Origin: an uncultured bacterium
Lineage (GTDB): Bacteria > Verrucomicrobiota > Lentisphaeria > Victivallales > UBA1829
Assembly (NCBI GenBank): GCA_900549415.1
Contig: URNX01000048.1
Span: 1 to 24,771 of the forward strand
Direction: 5' to 3'
Length of the DNA: 24,771 bases
In this document: piece by piece, positions 15,190 to 23,164 of the stretch
How the letters are laid out: each line of letters begins with the position of its first letter
Numbering within the stretch: the first letter of the stretch is position 1
Notes under the pieces: generated by a model
The model's database searches: none
Told to the model about the DNA's origin: nothing
Seen by the model: only the letters and a program-made list of their open reading frames with translations
Position numbers and translations under genes: made by a program

Positions 15190-15216
15190 ATGTACGAATC
15201 AAGGAGGATACGGTGA
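15190..15216 (+). CDS. Possible 8-residue leader peptide
   Basis: ATG at 15190 has AAGGAG at 15178-15183, six bases upstream. The frame reads MYESRRIR and stops at TGA 15214-15216. Its two tandem AGG Arg codons are themselves the ribosome binding site (AAGGAGG, 15201-15207) of the next gene, and its stop overlaps the GTG at 15213. Translating ribosomes would therefore cover or deliver the start of the operon's first gene. Coupling or rare-Arg-codon-dependent control is inferred. Confidence 0.4.
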   Translation: MYESRRIR

Positions 15217-15218
15217 GT

Positions 15219-16034
15219 ATGCACAAAGTTCGACCGGCAGCTCTTGCCGCATTCGCAGTCCTCGCGTCCATCCCGTTCGCGGGATTCGCGCAGGAAAAAC
15301 CAAGTCAGGCCGTCAAAGCGGAAAAAGAGGTCGATCCGCTGATTCAGGCGTATGCCGTCGGCAACTATTCCCGCGTGCGCACTCTCGGCGCCGACCGCAA
15401 AAACGAACCGCTCGCATCCCTGCTGCTTTCCATGACCAAGGCGTATGACAAAACGCAGAGCGAAGCAACCGCAAAAGAGGGGGTTCGCGAACTCGGACTC
15501 TTCTATGCGAACAAGGCAAATCCGAAGGCGCTCCGCATTCTCGCCGGACTCAGCTATGCCCGCTGCGCTCAGCTCATGCAGGACCGCAAGGATATTTACG
15601 GCGATTTCGCGGACAAAATCGAATACCGCAAAATCTACAAGGATATCATGGAGTCGGTCCCGAACAGCAAGGAAGCCGCGACCGCATTTCTCTATATGTA
15701 TCCCGACAAAGAGGCCGTGGATGAATATATCCGGAATTTCAAAGGCGACACCCAGCTTCTGATTCCGCTTCACCTCTACACCACAAACCGTCTCATCAAG
15801 GAGAAAAAGGACTATAAAAATGCGGTTGAACACCTCAAAGCAGCCTATGCTCTGAACGTCGTTCACCCGAGCATCCGCCGTTCCCTCCTGCTCCGGATCG
15901 GTTATCTGTACGAAAAACGGCTGAATGACTTCAAGTCCGCCGAACCGTACTACCGCGAATACATCAAACGCTATCCGCTTTCCACACAGGCTGTTGTGAT
16001 CCAGCGGTTCATGAAAGCGAGAGGAGTGAAGTAA
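15219..16034 (+). CDS. Exported tetratricopeptide-repeat protein
   Basis: 271 residues from the ATG at 15219. A clear signal peptide (MHKVRPAALAAFAVLASIPFAGFAQ) has an AxA-like cleavage site near residue 24. The mature part is all helical with TPR-like pairs, clearest at KKDYKNAVEHLKAAYALN and LNDFKSAEPYYREYIKRYP near the C-terminus. TPR proteins are scaffolds, so this one probably works in the periplasm with the transporter encoded next door. An in-frame GTG at 15213 has better spacing from AAGGAGG and would add two residues. The stop is separated from the next ATG by a single base. Confidence 0.82.
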   Translation: MHKVRPAALAAFAVLASIPFAGFAQEKPSQAVKAEKEVDPLIQAYAVGNYSRVRTLGADRKNEPLASLLLSMTKAYDKTQSEATAKEGVRELGLFYANKANPKALRILAGLSYARCAQLMQDRKDIYGDFADKIEYRKIYKDIMESVPNSKEAATAFLYMYPDKEAVDEYIRNFKGDTQLLIPLHLYTTNRLIKEKKDYKNAVEHLKAAYALNVVHPSIRRSLLLRIGYLYEKRLNDFKSAEPYYREYIKRYPLSTQAVVIQRFMKARGVK

Positions 16035-16035
16035 C

Positions 16036-17763
16036 ATGGAAGAATCCAGATTCCAGCGCATCATGAACAAGATCGGATTCATCTGCTTCCTGATCTTCTT
16101 CGTGATTTCCACAATCATGGTCATCCGCAACAGCATGCAGGGCAGAGGTTTCTTCTCCGGCGGCGCCAAACGGCTGACTTTCGCACACTGGCAGCTCGAA
16201 GACGGTTTCCGCGAAGGTTATGCGGATGCCATCATTGAGTATGAAAAAATGAAAGCAAAAGAGGGCGTCAAGGTCAAAGTCATTCAGACGACCGTTCCCG
16301 CCCGTGGTTATGCACAGTGGTTCCTCACCCAGCTCATCGGCGGCGACTGCGCCGACGTCATCGAGCTTTCGGGCACGGAAGAACTCCACAATCAGTACTT
16401 TCTCCCGCTCTCCCAGTATCTGGCCGAGGAGAACCCCTACAACAAGGGTACTCCGCTGGAAGGCATGGCATGGCGCGACACATTCGCCGACGACATGGTC
16501 GGTGCGCTGAGCACAACCTACTCCGAATATTTCGGCGTTTCCATATTCATGTGCACAACACGCATGTATGTTAACGTCGAACTCTATCAGGCGGCGACCG
16601 GACACACCAGACTTCCGAACACGCTCGGCGAATGGATTGACTCCTGCAAGAAGATTCTGGAGTACGGCAACAAAATCGGCAAGCCGCTGATCCCCGTCGG
16701 CGTGCGCGGATTCGACAAGGGAACCATCAACCAGATCTGCGCGCACTTCAACAACATTCTCAACGCAGACTACAACGATTCGCTGTCCGATTACGGATAC
16801 GGTGTCGGCGCAAGCGAAATGATCCACAAGCTCGCAAACGGCGACAAGTCGGTTGACCTCAACCGTCTCCTCGCTCCGGCGGAACTGACCGTGCTCGTCG
16901 GCAAATATTTCGCGAAAGGCTTCCCCGCAATCGACCTGGAGCAGACCAAGTTTCTGTTCTCCTCCGGAACAGTCGGCTACTTCATCGACGGAACCTACAA
17001 CGCATTCTCCATGGTCAACAATTCCAAATTCAAAGTCGACGTCATTCCGCTTCCGGTCATCGGCGACGGTTTTGAATACCAGGACCTCGGCAGAATGACG
17101 GAAATCGGCAGCGGCATCGGCGGACGCTTCGGCATTCCGAAAGCCGCGAAGGATATCGACCTTGCGATCGACTTCCTGAAGTACATCACCTCCTACAAGA
17201 TCTCCCAGCTGACGATGATCCGTCACAGCAAATGGGGCTCTCCGCTGAAACGCGTCGATTACCGCGAAGCGTTCGGACCGGAAATCTCCGCCATGTGCCA
17301 CTGCCCGGACAAGGGGAAAATGACGCAGGCCCAGATTGATGAAGAGGTTGCTCTTCTCGAAAAATGCCGTCCGTTCGAAGGCGCCGGCTACACCGGTATC
17401 GCGCTGATTACCCAGGTCGGAAACAAAACGCAGAAAGATATGACTCTTGTGCTGGAAGACCTGATCATCAACCAGCCGGAAAACCCGAAGAAAGAGTACT
17501 GGAACGCATTCCTCAGCAAGCGGAAACAGCTGCTGAACGAATTGAATGAGTCCATTATTTACGATAAACGCACATCGTGGAATCTTGACGGCATGAGAAC
17601 CGCTTTCGCGATCGGAGAACTCGGCGCCGTTTCGCCTTCGGAGAAGAAAACCTACAACACCCGCTACAAACTCAACCAGGAAGGCTTGATCTCCAGATTC
17701 AAGAATCTGACCGATCTTGACACCCTGACCAAGGACATTCTCAATCTGAAGGAGATCTTATAA
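16036..17763 (+). CDS. ABC transporter solute-binding protein, membrane-anchored (sugar type)
   Basis: 575 residues, longer than the usual 420-450 of family 1 sugar-binding proteins. A cytoplasmic basic stretch and one helix (about 13-32: IGFICFLIFFVISTIMVI) form an uncleaved anchor rather than a signal peptide; no lipobox Cys follows. The binding-protein domain starts at RLTFAHWQLEDGFREGY and includes the GGDCADVIELSG segment, FGVSIFM, LPNTLGEWIDSCKKI and GTVGYFIDGTYNAF. The extra C-terminal about 130 residues (from about 440) are polar and helical. GAGGAG upstream supports the start. It delivers substrate to the two permeases that follow. The sugar is not known. Confidence 0.88.
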   Translation: MEESRFQRIMNKIGFICFLIFFVISTIMVIRNSMQGRGFFSGGAKRLTFAHWQLEDGFREGYADAIIEYEKMKAKEGVKVKVIQTTVPARGYAQWFLTQLIGGDCADVIELSGTEELHNQYFLPLSQYLAEENPYNKGTPLEGMAWRDTFADDMVGALSTTYSEYFGVSIFMCTTRMYVNVELYQAATGHTRLPNTLGEWIDSCKKILEYGNKIGKPLIPVGVRGFDKGTINQICAHFNNILNADYNDSLSDYGYGVGASEMIHKLANGDKSVDLNRLLAPAELTVLVGKYFAKGFPAIDLEQTKFLFSSGTVGYFIDGTYNAFSMVNNSKFKVDVIPLPVIGDGFEYQDLGRMTEIGSGIGGRFGIPKAAKDIDLAIDFLKYITSYKISQLTMIRHSKWGSPLKRVDYREAFGPEISAMCHCPDKGKMTQAQIDEEVALLEKCRPFEGAGYTGIALITQVGNKTQKDMTLVLEDLIINQPENPKKEYWNAFLSKRKQLLNELNESIIYDKRTSWNLDGMRTAFAIGELGAVSPSEKKTYNTRYKLNQEGLISRFKNLTDLDTLTKDILNLKEIL

Positions 17764-17764
17764 A

Positions 17765-18667
17765 ATGGCTGTTGAAGTTCCTGTCAAAAAACTGCGGTAC
17801 TACTGGCCGGTCTATCTGCTGATCGCCATCCCGCTTCTGCTTGTGATCGTGTTCTCCTACTATCCGATTTACAACGGAATGGTTCACATCTTCTACCGCT
17901 GGAACGGCGATACCGTGGAAGAGTTCATCGGAATGGGAAACCTCATCCGCGTGATGCAGGACACTACGCTTCTGCATTCGTTCGGCGTGGTTCTGATTTT
18001 CGTTGTTGCAAACGTCATAAAAATGATTCTGCCGATTATCACGGCGGTGATTCTGCACCATGTCATAAGCGACCGCATGGGGTACCTTTACCGCGTGATG
18101 TTCGTCATCCCGATGATCATCCCCGGCATGGTCGGAATCCTCATCTGGAAATATTTCTACGAACCGAATAACGGCATCCTGAACGGTCTGCTCCGCATGA
18201 TGGGCTTCCTCTCCCCGACGGACAGCATTCAGTGGCTCTCGGATGAACGGCTGATTATCCCGTCGCTCATCTTCATGGGCTTCCCGTGGGTCGGAGCATT
18301 CGGCGTGCTGATTTACCTTGCAGGTCTCCAGAGCATCCCTGAAGATGTCTACGAGGCGGCGGAGGTCGACGGCGCAGGTCCCTTCCGCATCTTCTGGCAG
18401 ATTGAGATGCCGCTCATCATGACGCAGATCCGAATCAATCTTGTGCTGATGACGATTTCGACCCTGCAGGCGTGGGAGAACATCTACCTGTTCGTCGGCA
18501 TCAGCGGCGGTCCGAACGGAGTCGCCACAGTTCCCGGTCTGCGAATCTTCCGCGACGCTTTCTCGGAAGGTCTGTTCGGTTACGGCTGCGCGATCGGTTT
18601 CGTCATTTTCGTCGTAACGCTCGCTCTGACGTACATCAACAACCGCTTCGTCAAAGTCAACAAGTAA
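17765..18667 (+). CDS. Sugar ABC transporter permease, MalF/UgpA type
   Basis: 300 residues, six membrane helices. The cytoplasmic EAA loop that docks the ATPase is seen as YEAAEVDGAGPFRIFWQIEMPLI (about 197-219). Start codon one base after the binding-protein stop, with GGAG upstream inside that gene. It forms the membrane channel with the next permease. Confidence 0.93.
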   Translation: MAVEVPVKKLRYYWPVYLLIAIPLLLVIVFSYYPIYNGMVHIFYRWNGDTVEEFIGMGNLIRVMQDTTLLHSFGVVLIFVVANVIKMILPIITAVILHHVISDRMGYLYRVMFVIPMIIPGMVGILIWKYFYEPNNGILNGLLRMMGFLSPTDSIQWLSDERLIIPSLIFMGFPWVGAFGVLIYLAGLQSIPEDVYEAAEVDGAGPFRIFWQIEMPLIMTQIRINLVLMTISTLQAWENIYLFVGISGGPNGVATVPGLRIFRDAFSEGLFGYGCAIGFVIFVVTLALTYINNRFVKVNK

Positions 18668-18682
18668 GAGGAGACTGTTATC

Positions 18683-19513
18683 ATGGCAAGAAAAGTCAGA
18701 TCCTTATGGGGTGAAGGCGCAAAGCACCTCTTTATCATCATTATTCTGCTCTTTGCGTTCATCCCGCTCTATCTGATGTTCAACATCTCGCTGAAGGACA
18801 ACGCCCAGTTCTTTGAGAATCCGTGGCTGCCTTCGCTGCCGTTCCACTGGGAGAACTACTCCTATGCGTGGAACTTCATCGGAGGAAAAATCTTCAACAC
18901 GACGTTTGTCGCGGTGATTTCCACGGTTCTTTCGATTGCACTCTCCATCGTCGGCGCGTACTTTTTCGCGCGCTTCAAGATGCCGGGTTCGAACTTTCTG
19001 TTCTTCGTGTTCACGCTCCTGATGATGTATCCGGGCGTGGCGAACATGGTTCCCGGATTCAAACTGGTGACTTCGCTCGGAATGTACAACACCTACTGGG
19101 CGCTGATCGTCCCCGCCATCGCCGGCGGCCAGGCGTTCAACATCTACGTTCTGCGCAACTTCATCGAAGATATCCCGCAGGATCTGTTCGATGCGATTGA
19201 GATCGACGGCGGAAATGTTCTGCAGCAGATCTGGCACATCGTGATTCCGATGTCCATGCCGATTATCGGCACACTCGGAATTCTGAAGGTGATCGGACAG
19301 TGGAACAACTTCGTTTCCCCGCTGCTCTACATCCGCGACGACAGCATGCAGATGCTTTCCGTTTCTCTGCTGTATCTGGAAGGCGAGTACACGAAACAGT
19401 GGGGACAGCTGATGGCCGGCTACACGGTTGCCTCGCTCCCGCTGATTGTGATGTTCCTCTTCTGCATGAAGCTCTTTGTCCGCGGACTTTCCGCCGGAGC
19501 GATCAAAGGCTGA
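18683..19513 (+). CDS. Sugar ABC transporter permease, MalG/UgpE type
   Basis: 276 residues, six membrane helices, with the EAA loop as FDAIEIDGGNVLQQIWHIVIP (about 171-191). The C-terminal KLFVRGLSAGAIKG is the family's standard ending. AAGAGGAG lies upstream of the ATG. It pairs with the preceding permease. No ATP-binding subunit follows: a terminator comes 22 bases after the stop, so the ATPase must be encoded elsewhere, as with shared MsmX-type ATPases. Confidence 0.94.
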   Translation: MARKVRSLWGEGAKHLFIIIILLFAFIPLYLMFNISLKDNAQFFENPWLPSLPFHWENYSYAWNFIGGKIFNTTFVAVISTVLSIALSIVGAYFFARFKMPGSNFLFFVFTLLMMYPGVANMVPGFKLVTSLGMYNTYWALIVPAIAGGQAFNIYVLRNFIEDIPQDLFDAIEIDGGNVLQQIWHIVIPMSMPIIGTLGILKVIGQWNNFVSPLLYIRDDSMQMLSVSLLYLEGEYTKQWGQLMAGYTVASLPLIVMFLFCMKLFVRGLSAGAIKG

Positions 19514-19535
19514 TTCAGATTTTTCATCCAACGAA

Positions 19536-19563
19536 AGGCCGGGCTTGTCCCGGTCTTTTTTTT
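19536..19563 (+). terminator. Intrinsic terminator of the sugar ABC operon
   Basis: AGGCCGGG (19536-19543) pairs with CCCGGTCT (19549-19556), 8 bp with one G-U and a 5-nt loop, followed by an unbroken T-run to 19563. Confidence 0.92.
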
Positions 19564-19759
19564 GGCAGATATTCAGGAAAGACACAGCTGGAGATCATCC
19601 ACCTTGCACAAGCGGCTGGGTGCTGTCACTCCTGCTGAATACAACTTTCAGGCATTCAGAAAAGCTCTCTCGGAGTTTGCCGGCTAAAAGATATTATCTC
19701 CTGCGGGACACTGCGGCAGCCTGCTGAAACCCGGAAAAAGAAGAGAGCGCCCTCATTTA
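19564..19759. other. Intergenic stretch without recognisable gene
   Basis: About 195 bases between the operon terminator and the CRP-like site. Open frames here are short and unlike any family I know. Composition is mixed, with local inverted repeats such as TGCGG/CCGCA-like pieces near 19708-19725. It may be decayed coding sequence or leader DNA; I cannot support a feature. Confidence 0.4.
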
Positions 19760-19777
19760 TTGTGAACTTTGTCACAA
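19760..19777. promoter_or_regulatory. Perfect CRP/FNR-family palindrome
   Basis: TTGTGAACTTTGTCACAA is an exact inverted repeat with 6-bp arms and contains the CRP consensus TGTGA-N6-TCACA. A CRP-like activator bound here in class II position would direct initiation near 19810; TATTGT (19799-19804) is a weak -10 candidate on the plus strand. No protein gene follows on the plus strand, so the likely target is the short transcript ending at the terminator at 19900. Confidence 0.6.
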
Positions 19778-19799
19778 CGATAAATTTTTTATTTTTTTT

Positions 19800-19937
19800 A
19801 TTGTATTTCATGGAACATCTGAACGGTTATGCGGTCAAACACAATGTAGCAAGTGGTATTCCGACAAGTATCACCTGTTATACTCTCTCCTTTGTTGCAG
19901 CCCGGTACCGACCCCTCTCGGTACCGGGCACCTTTTT
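19800..19937 (+). ncRNA. Candidate small RNA gene ending in intrinsic terminator
   Basis: The segment lies between the CRP-type palindrome and a terminator that belongs to no protein gene. The ABC operon already ends at 19563, and the next gene is on the other strand. Its AT-rich start and stretch of mixed sequence carry no ribosome-bound frame: the open frame from 19762 runs through the terminator into the antisense hairpin. The start point near 19810 is inferred only from the spacing rule for class II CRP sites. Confidence 0.4.
19900..19937 (+). terminator. Strong orphan intrinsic terminator
   Basis: GCCCGGTACCGA (19900-19911) pairs perfectly with TCGGTACCGGGC (19918-19929), a 12-bp stem with 6-nt loop, followed by ACC and seven T. 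It is oriented for the plus strand; the minus strand has no T-run after it. Confidence 0.88.
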
Positions 19938-19968
19938 TTATACTCTCCAGCTCCGCACATACGGCAGC

Positions 19969-20005
19969 AAAAAAGCCTCCGGAAGAACTTGCATCTTCCG
20001 GAGGC
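19969..20005 (-). terminator. Intrinsic terminator of the efflux operon
   Basis: GCCTCCGGAAGA and TCTTCCGGAGGC form a perfect 12-bp stem (19975-20005) with a 7-nt loop. On the minus strand six T follow the stem (the A-run at 19969-19974). It lies 24 bases after the RND pump stop. Confidence 0.93.
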
Positions 20006-20029
20006 TCCGTTTACGGGCACAGCCAGGCG

Positions 20030-23000
20030 TTACTTGAGCGGATCCACTCCGTTCAGTTTCGGCTTGCTGATTTTTTCACAAATCGTCTGACAGATTACGT
20101 ACAGTGCGGGAATGAACGCAATGCCGATCAGGGTTGCAAGCAGCATTCCGGCGAATGTCGAAACACCGATTGCCGTACGGCTTCCCGAACCTGCACCGGT
20201 TGCGATCACCATCGGGAACACACCGATCAGGAATGACCAGGCGGTCATCTGCACCGCACGGAAACGGTGCTTTGCGCCGGCCTGCGCAGCATCGTAAATC
20301 GTATGTCCGGCTTCGCGTTCCTGCTTCGAGAACTCGACCATCAGAATCGCGTTCTTCGCGGCAAGTCCGATCAGCATGATCATACCGAGCTGCGCGTAAA
20401 TGTTCAGAGCAATTCCCGCAATCATCAGTCCGATCACACCGCCGAGCGTGGCGAATGCAACTGAAACCATAACCGGGACGGGAACCGCCCAGCTCTCATA
20501 CTGAGCAACCAGGAACAGATATCCGAACACAAGCGCAAAGGTCATAAGCAACAGCAGCTTGCCTTCGTTGCCGCGCTCCTGATAACTCATTTCCGTCCAC
20601 GAAATCTTGTAGTCCTTCGAGAGCTTTGTATCGGCGAGCTGCTGAATCTTGCGCATCAGGTCGCCGCTGGTGTAACCCTGCTTCGCCTGCGCATTCACGC
20701 TCGCGGACATGTACTGGTTGAATCGCGTGATCTGGCGCGGACCGACGATGTACGAGACATCGGCGATTGCGCTCAGCGGAACCATCTTGCCGCTGTTGCT
20801 CTGCACAAGAATCTGGGTGATGTCGCCGAGCGTGGAACGCTCCGCGGCATCAGACTGCATCTTCACCTTGTAGGTTTTGCCGAACAGGTTGAAGTCGTTG
20901 ATGTAGATCGACGCCAGTTTTGCCTGAAGGGTGGTGAACACGCGGCTGACCGGAATGTTCAGCGCTTCAGCTTTCACGCGGTCGAGATTCAGATAAAGCT
21001 GCGGCGTTCCGGCGTTGTAACCGCTGAACGCGTAGAGCGTTTCCGGCTGCCTGTTCAGCTCGCCGAGGAAGTTCCACAGAGTGTCGGCAAGCTCCTTCGG
21101 AGTCTGATTGCCGGTCGCCTGAAGCATGAACGAAACACCGCCGGTTGCGCCGAGTCCCATGATCGCGGGCGGCGTGAAGACGTTGATGTTCGCCGAGGAA
21201 ATCCGGGAAAGACGCTGGCGCATGACGTTGGTCAGGTATCCGAGCTGCAGATCCGGCGTTTTGCGCTTGCTCCAGTCATCGAACACGACAATGACCAGAC
21301 CGACGTTTTCGCCGTTGCCGCCGATAAAGCTGAATCCGCTGACGGTGATCACATCCTTAACGCCTTTGATATCCTTGACGATCTTGTAGGTTTCATCCAG
21401 GACGGCGTTGGTTCTGGCGAGCGTTGCGCCCGGGGGCAGTTCAATGTCGCAGAACGCGGCGCCCTTGTCTTCGTGCGGCAGGAATTCGCCGGGGATGCGG
21501 TTGAAAAGCCAGTAGTTCGCAGCCAGAACGCCGAGCATCAGAATGACCGTGATGATCATTTTGCGCGCAAGGAATCCGGAGAACTTCAGATAGCCGTTAC
21601 GCGTCCAGTCGAGTCCGGTGTTGAACCAGCGGAAGACGCGCGGCTTGTTCGGATCGTACGGGCGCAGCAGCATGCCGCAGAGAGCCGGACTCAGCGTCAG
21701 AGCGTTGACCGTCGAGAGACAGAGCGCAATACACATCGTCACGGAGAACTGAATGTAAATCGTTCCGACCATACCGCCATAGAACGCCACGGGGGCGTAG
21801 ATGGCGACGATGACTAGGGTCGTCGCAATGACGGCGCCCGTAATCTGATGCATGCTTTTGGATGCGGCCTCTTTCGGCGGGAGGTTCTCCTCTTCAATGA
21901 TCCGCATACAGTTTTCCACCACGACGATCGCATCGTCCACCAGCGAACCGATCACCAGAATCAGCGCGAACATCGTCAGAACGTTCATCGAGAAACCGAG
22001 CGGCACGAGGAAGATGAACGTGCCGATCAGGGAGACCGGGATTGCGGCGGACGGAATCAGCGTTGCACGCCAGTCCTGCAGGAAGATGTAGGTAATGGCA
22101 ACCACGAGCAGGAAGGTGATGATCAGAGTTTCGATAATCTCCTTCATCGTGGTGCGGATGTATTCGGTCGGGTCATAGCCCATGACGTAGCTCACACCCT
22201 TCGGGAAACGCTGGGAGAGCTCTTTCAGCTTGGCATTCGCTTCGGCGACGACGTTGTTTGCGTTCGCGTCGTCGTTGCGGTAGATTGCCAGAGCGATGGA
22301 GGGCTTGCCGTTGAACATACTGTTGTCGGAATAATTCTCCGAACCGAGTTCAATGCGGGCGACGTCCGCCAGGCGCGTCACGACGCCGTTTTCCCCGACC
22401 TTGACGATGATGTCCTCGAACTCCTGCGGAGTTTTCAGACGGCCGAGGGCGTTGACTTTCAGCTGAATGTATTCGTTGCTGTTTTCCGCGCCGACCGTTC
22501 CGGCGGCCGCCTGGATGTTCTGATCCTCAATCGCGGCGGAAATGTCCGCAGGCTTGATGTTGAGCGCGGACATGCGGAGCGGATCGAGCCAGATGCGCAT
22601 GCTGTAGGAACGCTCGCCGAAGATCTGGCACGACGATATGCCGTTGATACGCGCGAGTTCATCGCGGACGTTGATTTTGATGTAGTTGCTGAGCTCAAGC
22701 AGGTTCAGCTCGGAACCGTCGGTCGTGAATGCGTACATGCCGAGAATATCGGTGGAACGCTTGATGGTCTGCACGCCGAGCGCCTTGACTTCCGCGGGGA
22801 GCGTGGGCTCCGCGCGCTGCACGGCGTTCTGGACGTTGACCTGCGCAATATCGGTATCGGTTCCGGATTTGAAGGTAATCGAAAGCTGATAATTGCCGCT
22901 GTTGTCCGACGTCGAGCTGAAGTAGATCATATCTTCGATACCGTTGATTTCCGATTCGATGACGGAAGCGACGGTATCCGCGATAACTTCAGCGCTGGCG

Positions 23001-23155
23001 CCCGGGTAGGAGGCGGTAACCATAATCTGCGGCGGTGCGATTTCCGGATATTCCGCGACAGGAACGTTCGAGATGCACATCGCGCCCAGAAGCATGGTGA
23101 CGAGCGCGATCACGATCGCCAGCTTGGGTCTGTCAATAAAGATTTGTGAAAGCAT
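20030..23155 (-). CDS. RND efflux pump, inner-membrane transporter (HAE1/AcrB family)
   Basis: 1041 residues, full length for the AcrB/MexB family, which uses the proton gradient to expel drugs and other hydrophobic compounds. It starts MLSQIFIDRPKLAIVIALV, the standard first helix. The proton-relay pair is in helix 4 (LVIGSLVDDAIVVVEN, Asp-Asp about 405) and the partner Lys in helix 10 (GLAAKNAILMVEF, about 940). Two large periplasmic loops follow helices 1 and 7, and PGEFLPHEDKGAAF marks the second. AcrB-like rather than metal-exporting (CusA-type), because the DD pair and no methionine-rich metal path are seen. It is last in the marR operon; an outer-membrane channel gene is absent. Confidence 0.96.
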   Translation of the reverse strand: MLSQIFIDRPKLAIVIALVTMLLGAMCISNVPVAEYPEIAPPQIMVTASYPGASAEVIADTVASVIESEINGIEDMIYFSSTSDNSGNYQLSITFKSGTDTDIAQVNVQNAVQRAEPTLPAEVKALGVQTIKRSTDILGMYAFTTDGSELNLLELSNYIKINVRDELARINGISSCQIFGERSYSMRIWLDPLRMSALNIKPADISAAIEDQNIQAAAGTVGAENSNEYIQLKVNALGRLKTPQEFEDIIVKVGENGVVTRLADVARIELGSENYSDNSMFNGKPSIALAIYRNDDANANNVVAEANAKLKELSQRFPKGVSYVMGYDPTEYIRTTMKEIIETLIITFLLVVAITYIFLQDWRATLIPSAAIPVSLIGTFIFLVPLGFSMNVLTMFALILVIGSLVDDAIVVVENCMRIIEEENLPPKEAASKSMHQITGAVIATTLVIVAIYAPVAFYGGMVGTIYIQFSVTMCIALCLSTVNALTLSPALCGMLLRPYDPNKPRVFRWFNTGLDWTRNGYLKFSGFLARKMIITVILMLGVLAANYWLFNRIPGEFLPHEDKGAAFCDIELPPGATLARTNAVLDETYKIVKDIKGVKDVITVSGFSFIGGNGENVGLVIVVFDDWSKRKTPDLQLGYLTNVMRQRLSRISSANINVFTPPAIMGLGATGGVSFMLQATGNQTPKELADTLWNFLGELNRQPETLYAFSGYNAGTPQLYLNLDRVKAEALNIPVSRVFTTLQAKLASIYINDFNLFGKTYKVKMQSDAAERSTLGDITQILVQSNSGKMVPLSAIADVSYIVGPRQITRFNQYMSASVNAQAKQGYTSGDLMRKIQQLADTKLSKDYKISWTEMSYQERGNEGKLLLLMTFALVFGYLFLVAQYESWAVPVPVMVSVAFATLGGVIGLMIAGIALNIYAQLGMIMLIGLAAKNAILMVEFSKQEREAGHTIYDAAQAGAKHRFRAVQMTAWSFLIGVFPMVIATGAGSGSRTAIGVSTFAGMLLATLIGIAFIPALYVICQTICEKISKPKLNGVDPLK

Positions 23156-23164
23156 GATTCAACC

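Noticed and set aside
19762..20037. 91-residue plus-strand open frame in the gap near 19.8 kb
   Set aside because: It runs through an intrinsic terminator and the antisense of the efflux operon terminator, and resembles no family.
21848..23149. 433-residue plus-strand open frame opposite the RND pump
   Set aside because: Antisense shadow, low-complexity Asp/Arg/His-rich; the pump is full length on the other strand.
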